From: Chloroflexi bacterium HGW-Chloroflexi-10
GTDB lineage: Bacteria; Chloroflexota; Anaerolineae; Anaerolineales; Anaerolineaceae
Reading direction: 5' to 3'
NCBI GenBank assembly: GCA_002840755.1
Contig: PHBZ01000006.1
Location: 1-64,000, forward strand
DNA length: 64,000 nucleotides
The notes under the pieces are model-generated. The model was not told the origin of the DNA, ran no database searches, and worked only from the letters and a program-made list of their open reading frames with translations. Position 1 is the first letter of the stretch, and each line of letters begins with the position of its first letter. Positions 59,575-64,000 of the stretch are shown piece after piece. A program made the position numbers and the translations under genes.

Positions 59575-62232
59575 TCATTTCACACTAAACTTCGGGTGAA
59601 AACCGCGCAACCGGTTAGCATTGCTGACAACGGTTACGGAAGAGAATGCCATCGCCGCACCGGCCAACAATGGACTGAGCAATAGGCCAAAAAAGGGGAA
59701 CAGCACACCCATAGCTACCGGTACTCCTAATGCGTTATAGATAAAGGCACCTACCAGATTTTGTTTAATGTTGCGCATGGTTGCCCGGCTAACTTCAATT
59801 GCGGTTACTACACCTTTCAGGCTACCCTTGATCAAGGTAATATCCGAGGCTTCAATCGCCACATCCGTACCGGTGCCAATTGCCAGGCCAACATCTGCCT
59901 GTGCCAGTGCTGGTGCATCGTTAATGCCATCCCCGACCATAGCAACTTTTTTGCCTTCTGCCTGAAGCAGATGGATATTGTGTGCTTTATCTTCAGGCAA
60001 TACTTCGGCCAGGACGCGATCAATGCCTACCAGACGAGCTATGGCTTCTGCCGTGCGACGATTATCGCCAGTGATCATTACGACCTCAATACCCATTTGA
60101 TGTAAGGCTGCAATCGCTTCTTTTGAATCTTCCTTGACGGTATCCGCTACAGCAATAATGCCAGCTGCTTCACCATCCACAGCAATAAACATAGGTGTCT
60201 TACCATCATTAGCCAGTATTTCAGATTTCGTTTCAAGATCACCTAAGTCGACTTTTTGGCGCTCCATCATTTTCAAGTTACCGAGAATTACCTGTCGTCC
60301 ATCCACTTTGGCAATTACACCGTGACCAGGAATAGCCTCGAAATCTTCCGGCTTACCAAGTGATAAACCTTTTACTTTCGCGCCTTCAACGATCGCTTCT
60401 GCCAGAGGATGTTCACTGACCGTTTCTACCGCAGCGGCTAATTTCAGCAGATCTTCTTCATTTACTATATTTTGATCGGTGAGCACAATATCAGTTAATT
60501 CCGGCTTACCTTTAGTAATCGTACCAGTTTTATCTAATACGACGATTTTGATTGCCTGGGCAGTTTGCAATGCTTCACCGGACCTGATCAGGATACCATT
60601 TTCTGCGCCCTTGCCTATTCCGACCATCAAGCTCATTGGAGTGGCCAGGCCTAAGGCACATGGACAAGCGATGATCAAAACAGATACCGAAGTGACCAGT
60701 CCATAAACGAGCTGTGGTTGAGGGCCAAAGTCGAACCAGATCACAAAAGTTACAATTGCTAATATCATCACAATTGGTACGAAAAAACCCGAAATGGTGT
60801 CTGCCAGGCGTGCAATGGGAGCCTTACTGTTCTGAGCATCCTGGACCATTTTGACAATCTGTGCCAGGGCGGTATCTTTACCAACCTTTGTTGTGCGAAA
60901 CTTGAATGCTCCGGTCTTATTGAGGGTAGAACCAATAATTTCATCCCCAACCTTCTTGGATGCCGGCAGGCTTTCACCGGTTAGCATTGATTCATCTACT
61001 GCCGAGCTGCCTTCCAGAATAATACCATCTACCGGGATTTTTTCACCTGGTCGTACCTGAACGATATCGCCAACCAGTACTTCTTCTACCGGAATATCCA
61101 TTTCTACGTCATTTCGAATGACGCGGGCTGTTTTGGCTTGTAAACCCATCAGTTTCTTGATAGCTTCACTGGTGCGACCTTTGGCACGCAGTTCCAACGC
61201 CTGACCAAGAACGACTAATGCGATGACGACTGAAACCACATCAAAAAACGGCTCAGACGTACCTTCCGGAAACACTTGAGGAAAAAGAATGGCGAAAGCC
61301 GAGTAAATCCAGGCTGCGCCTGTACCCAACGCAATCAAAGTGTTCATATTTGCAGCCCGGTGTTTCAACGCTGCCCACGCACCTACGAAGAAATCGCTGC
61401 CTGACCAGAATAGTACCGGCAAAGTAAATATTGCGGCTCCAAACCAGGTCATTCGCAATGTTTCCATTGACCATTCTTTTATGATGGGGATGAATTGCGG
61501 ATACGCGGTAACCAAAACTGGAATGGAGATGATTGCGGCGAACCAGAAACGCCGCATCAGACGCTTATATTCTTTTTCGTGAGCAGCTTGCTGTTGTTCA
61601 ACCGGCTCGTCGCTAACTGCAGGGCCGGTTTTGTAACCCCAGTTTTCGATTGCTTCATTCAATTGATTGAGTGAAGTTTGTTCTGGTAGGTATTCGACTG
61701 TGGCTTCCTGTGTGGCTACATTAACTGATGCATTCAATACGCCCGAGGTAGTTTTTAACTCATTTTCGATAAAATTCACACAAGAAGCGCAACGAATATT
61801 ATCTATTCCTATACGCTTTTGTGCACCGCCAACTTGATAACCGACTTTTTTAATTACTTGAACGATATCCAGAATCTGGATTACCTTGGGGGCGTAATCC
61901 ACAACGACAAGTCCACCAATGGGGTTTGTGATGACCCTTTCGATACCAGGTGTTTTTTCGAGGGCAGTGCGAATCAATAATGCCCCAGGTTGTCCATCCT
62001 TTGAAAAACCAAGAATTGGAAGTTCAACCTGTAGCAAACTTGAATCGGGATTGAATCCGGTATTTGTAGAGCCGGTTGGTTCAACTGATATAGGGACATG
62101 TTGATGTGGATTTACATCAAATTGCTTGACGCAGATGTCCGAACAAAAATAAAATACCTGTCCCGTGTGTTCCCGAGTGGCAAAAGCTGAATCCGGATTA
62201 ATTTCCATACCGCAAATTGGATCTCGTACCAT
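59575..62232 (-). CDS. YHS-HMA P1B-type copper-transporting ATPase
   Basis: The 885-residue pump exports a soft metal, probably Cu+. It has an N-terminal YHS domain ([31 protein letters not shown]), a first HMA-like domain without a CxxC ([14 protein letters not shown]), and a second HMA with CASC. The P-type core has the TM metal site CPC ([12 protein letters not shown]), the phosphorylation site [18 protein letters not shown] and [10 protein letters not shown]. The CPC and SEHP motifs fit a CopA-type pump. AAAGAGGTATTTT precedes the ATG. It leads a three-gene operon. The first HMA without its ligand pair is unusual and may be regulatory. Confidence 0.96.
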   Translation of the reverse strand: MVRDPICGMEINPDSAFATREHTGQVFYFCSDICVKQFDVNPHQHVPISVEPTGSTNTGFNPDSSLLQVELPILGFSKDGQPGALLIRTALEKTPGIERVITNPIGGLVVVDYAPKVIQILDIVQVIKKVGYQVGGAQKRIGIDNIRCASCVNFIENELKTTSGVLNASVNVATQEATVEYLPEQTSLNQLNEAIENWGYKTGPAVSDEPVEQQQAAHEKEYKRLMRRFWFAAIISIPVLVTAYPQFIPIIKEWSMETLRMTWFGAAIFTLPVLFWSGSDFFVGAWAALKHRAANMNTLIALGTGAAWIYSAFAILFPQVFPEGTSEPFFDVVSVVIALVVLGQALELRAKGRTSEAIKKLMGLQAKTARVIRNDVEMDIPVEEVLVGDIVQVRPGEKIPVDGIILEGSSAVDESMLTGESLPASKKVGDEIIGSTLNKTGAFKFRTTKVGKDTALAQIVKMVQDAQNSKAPIARLADTISGFFVPIVMILAIVTFVIWFDFGPQPQLVYGLVTSVSVLIIACPCALGLATPMSLMVGIGKGAENGILIRSGEALQTAQAIKIVVLDKTGTITKGKPELTDIVLTDQNIVNEEDLLKLAAAVETVSEHPLAEAIVEGAKVKGLSLGKPEDFEAIPGHGVIAKVDGRQVILGNLKMMERQKVDLGDLETKSEILANDGKTPMFIAVDGEAAGIIAVADTVKEDSKEAIAALHQMGIEVVMITGDNRRTAEAIARLVGIDRVLAEVLPEDKAHNIHLLQAEGKKVAMVGDGINDAPALAQADVGLAIGTGTDVAIEASDITLIKGSLKGVVTAIEVSRATMRNIKQNLVGAFIYNALGVPVAMGVLFPFFGLLLSPLLAGAAMAFSSVTVVSNANRLRGFHPKFSVK

Positions 62233-62280
62233 AAAATACCTCTTTCAATAACCCCTTGTTTATTTATAGTTTTATCATAG

Positions 62281-62292
62281 CACCTACAGGGG
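62281..62292. promoter_or_regulatory. Candidate copper-regulator operator
   Basis: CACCTACAGGGG lies about 50 bases upstream of the pump start and is an imperfect palindrome (CCT/AGG) with the C-tract and G-tract layout of CsoR-type operators. No CsoR gene is in the window, so this is weak. The rest of 62233-62433 shows no gene. Confidence 0.25.
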
Positions 62293-62433
62293 TAATCTTT
62301 AACCGTCAAACAGCCAGGGTATCAATAGGCTGAAACCCTCGCTTGAAAATAGGCCATTTTGCTTAGTTTTTAACCATAAAAGGTTTAGATGAAGAAAATT
62401 TTTCCCGCGCGATCAAAACAATCTATGGATTCC

Positions 62434-63138
62434 TTATATATCGAAAGTGATCGTGTTTTCATTCGATTCTTCCGGTATATGAATTAAGCCTAAGGATATT
62501 CCTCTCATAACCGCCTCTGTTCGACTACTGGCCTGTAATTTTCCAAAGATACGGGCAATATGCCCTTGAACGGTCCGATCACTGATCTGTAAATTGATAC
62601 CAATTACTTTATTTGTCAGTCCTTTGGCAACCAATGATAAAATCTCAATTTCACGATCTGAAAGAGGCTCGAATATGGAAGTTGGAGTGGGATTTATGGT
62701 CTGCGCAAACACTTTAGATAAGATGTTGGTATCCAGAACAGATTTGCCCTGATAAACATCTCGAACTGCGTTAATAATCTCATCTGGCGAAGCGGTCTTG
62801 AGCACATAACCGTTGGCTCCAGTTTTTAATACTGCAGAGATGTAAGGCCCGTCATCATAAGAAGTTAGGATAAGAATCCCAATTGGCCAGCGGTGAGCAC
62901 GGACTTCACGCGAGACTTCAATTCCAGTGGCTTTTGGCATTTGAATGTCCAGGACGGCAACATCGGGAACAATACGACCGATAATTTCTAATGCCATTTC
63001 TCCGTCGGAAGCTTCTCCTACCACTTCGATATCGCTGGCTTCCTCTAGAATTTGGCGAACGCCGGCACGAACAACCACATGGTCATCTGCTAAAACCACT
63101 CGAATCGTTGGTTTTATTTTCTCATTTTCTACCGTCAT
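62434..63138 (-). CDS. NarL/LuxR-family response regulator
   Basis: The 234-residue regulator has a receiver (LADDHVVVRAGVRQIL; phospho-Asp in VAVLDIQMP; Lys in YVLKTASP) and a LuxR helix-turn-helix (LSDREIEILSLVAKGLTNKVIGINLQISDRTVQGHIARIFGKL). Its start overlaps the end of the DUF2085 gene by 17 bases, so the two are cotranscribed. A partner kinase is not in the window and is probably upstream. It may control the copper operon, which starts 200 bases downstream on the same strand. Confidence 0.93.
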   Translation of the reverse strand: MTVENEKIKPTIRVVLADDHVVVRAGVRQILEEASDIEVVGEASDGEMALEIIGRIVPDVAVLDIQMPKATGIEVSREVRAHRWPIGILILTSYDDGPYISAVLKTGANGYVLKTASPDEIINAVRDVYQGKSVLDTNILSKVFAQTINPTPTSIFEPLSDREIEILSLVAKGLTNKVIGINLQISDRTVQGHIARIFGKLQASSRTEAVMRGISLGLIHIPEESNENTITFDI

Positions 63139-63982
63139 TATTACCTACTTGCCCAAATTTCATAACTACGTCAGATTTATCATTTCGTGAAACCCCGACT
63201 GAGAATAAATGTAATAGACGTTCTTTTTCTTGATTTAACAAAGATCGAGATTGAATCTTATATTGTGCTATCTCAGATGAATTGGAGAATACCTCATTAA
63301 TATAAGAGAAACCAAACCAGACAATTCCCAATCCGAACAATACTCCGGAAATTAAACGCATCCAGGCATTAAAGGAACCCCAAGCATCTCCAGAATAGAA
63401 TGTATTAACAAAGCGATAGTTGGTTAGGACAGCGAGCCAGGTATTTGAATCACGGAAACCTTGTCCAATTCCGGCCAGATCACTGATGAAATGTGTTGTA
63501 CCATCAACGGCCATTGGTAGAATCAACAGCGCAAGCCCCCACCAAGGCAATGCTTTAATCTTTTTCTTTACCAACCCCCAAAAAACCCCAAATAACCAAA
63601 TGCTGGTAAACATGGAAACCATTCGGTCAGACCAGGCAACTTTCCAACCCATTTGCTCGTTACCCACAAACTGGCGAAGAATAACGATATTATTTGTATT
63701 TTGCCAAGCAGACTGAATCTCAGGAAGGGAGTAAGAGATTTTGGGGCCGAATATGAAATAAGAGCGTTCCGGTAATTGGTGACAGAGGAATGAGTAGACC
63801 CAATATATCGCCTTAGCTGGAATAGTCCAGCCTATAGCCATAAACGCAGGTGCCAGGAACGGAGTCAAAATGTACCCCCCAAATAGAAAACTGAACACTA
63901 AGATCCAGTGCCGGCTCAACCAAAGTACAAATTGATCAGCGTTATTTACAGAAATTGGCGATGTTGCATTGAATGAAGTCAT
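63122..63982 (-). CDS. DUF2085-type membrane protein
   Basis: The 286-residue protein has about seven TM segments. The motif YSFLCHQLPERSYF near residue 85, with the CHQ core, identifies DUF2085, a family of unknown function common in Chloroflexota. A soluble C-terminal tail of about 50 residues follows. It is coupled to the NarL-type regulator by overlap. The gene is near the right edge of the window and appears complete, with a start at 63982. Confidence 0.85.
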   Translation of the reverse strand: MTSFNATSPISVNNADQFVLWLSRHWILVFSFLFGGYILTPFLAPAFMAIGWTIPAKAIYWVYSFLCHQLPERSYFIFGPKISYSLPEIQSAWQNTNNIVILRQFVGNEQMGWKVAWSDRMVSMFTSIWLFGVFWGLVKKKIKALPWWGLALLILPMAVDGTTHFISDLAGIGQGFRDSNTWLAVLTNYRFVNTFYSGDAWGSFNAWMRLISGVLFGLGIVWFGFSYINEVFSNSSEIAQYKIQSRSLLNQEKERLLHLFSVGVSRNDKSDVVMKFGQVGNNDGRK

Positions 63983-64000
63983 TTCAGGTTACTCCAGTCA

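Overview
The window looks like a chromosomal segment of a Chloroflexota bacterium, most likely an anaerobic member of the Anaerolineae. This is an inference from gene content: MalT-like LuxR regulators, an XRE-STAND-TPR regulator, a secreted beta-helix protein ending in a YLPLLLR-type tail, a DUF2085 membrane protein, and many two-component and c-di-GMP genes. No rRNA, tRNA or CRISPR array was found.

Layout. (1) 1-7.3 kb: a two-component system with an ABC ATPase (its permease begins at the left edge), a PII-like protein paired with a CaCA cation exchanger, release factor 3, and a soluble chemoreceptor-like protein. (2) 7.5-18.3 kb: a beta-helix lipoprotein and accessory single genes (MarR, SRPBCC, two VOC proteins, WYL regulator, AlkD-like glycosylase, BBE flavoprotein), with decayed relics between them. 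(3) 18.8-28.6 kb: a NarL-type kinase/regulator pair, a DUF2007-like protein, a receiver domain fused to an acyltransferase-3 membrane domain, a MalT-like regulator, and an MFS transporter with a methyltransferase. (4) 28.8-40.1 kb: a chemoreceptor, small lipoprotein and membrane genes, a diheme cytochrome c, an XRE-STAND regulator, a POMP-like beta-helix protein and a ROK kinase, with SDR and SBBP relics.

(5) 40.4-47.7 kb: an AT-rich respiratory module. A membrane sensor kinase and a divergent OmpR regulator sit beside a pentaheme NapC/NrfH-type cytochrome, a Tat-exported FAD reductase and an anSME-type radical SAM enzyme. The module adjoins a broken alpha-mannosidase gene on one side and a transposase tail on the other. 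The expected electron path is quinol to cytochrome to flavoprotein to an unknown extracytoplasmic acceptor. (6) 47.8-49.8 kb: two copies of a 140-160 bp repeat flank an AbrB/PIN toxin-antitoxin pair and a frameshifted gene.

(7) 49.9-56.8 kb: a plasmid-like island, the most interesting part. It holds two small unknown genes, ParA, a partner protein with a duplicated domain, a tandem 12-bp repeat array, a replication-initiator-like protein with an N-terminal DnaA_N domain but no AAA+ module, an SSB-like protein, a membrane protein, and a coiled-coil/winged-helix/nuclease-like protein. Five copies of a ~25-bp motif at 31-33 bp spacing lie inside the initiator gene, one of them out of frame, which points to an intragenic DNA site such as an origin. 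(8) 57-64 kb: a decayed GGDEF gene, a 51-residue membrane ORF, an HD-GYP phosphodiesterase, then a copper operon (YHS-HMA-HMA P1B ATPase, thioredoxin-like protein, cupredoxin) preceded by a DUF2085 protein and a NarL-type regulator.
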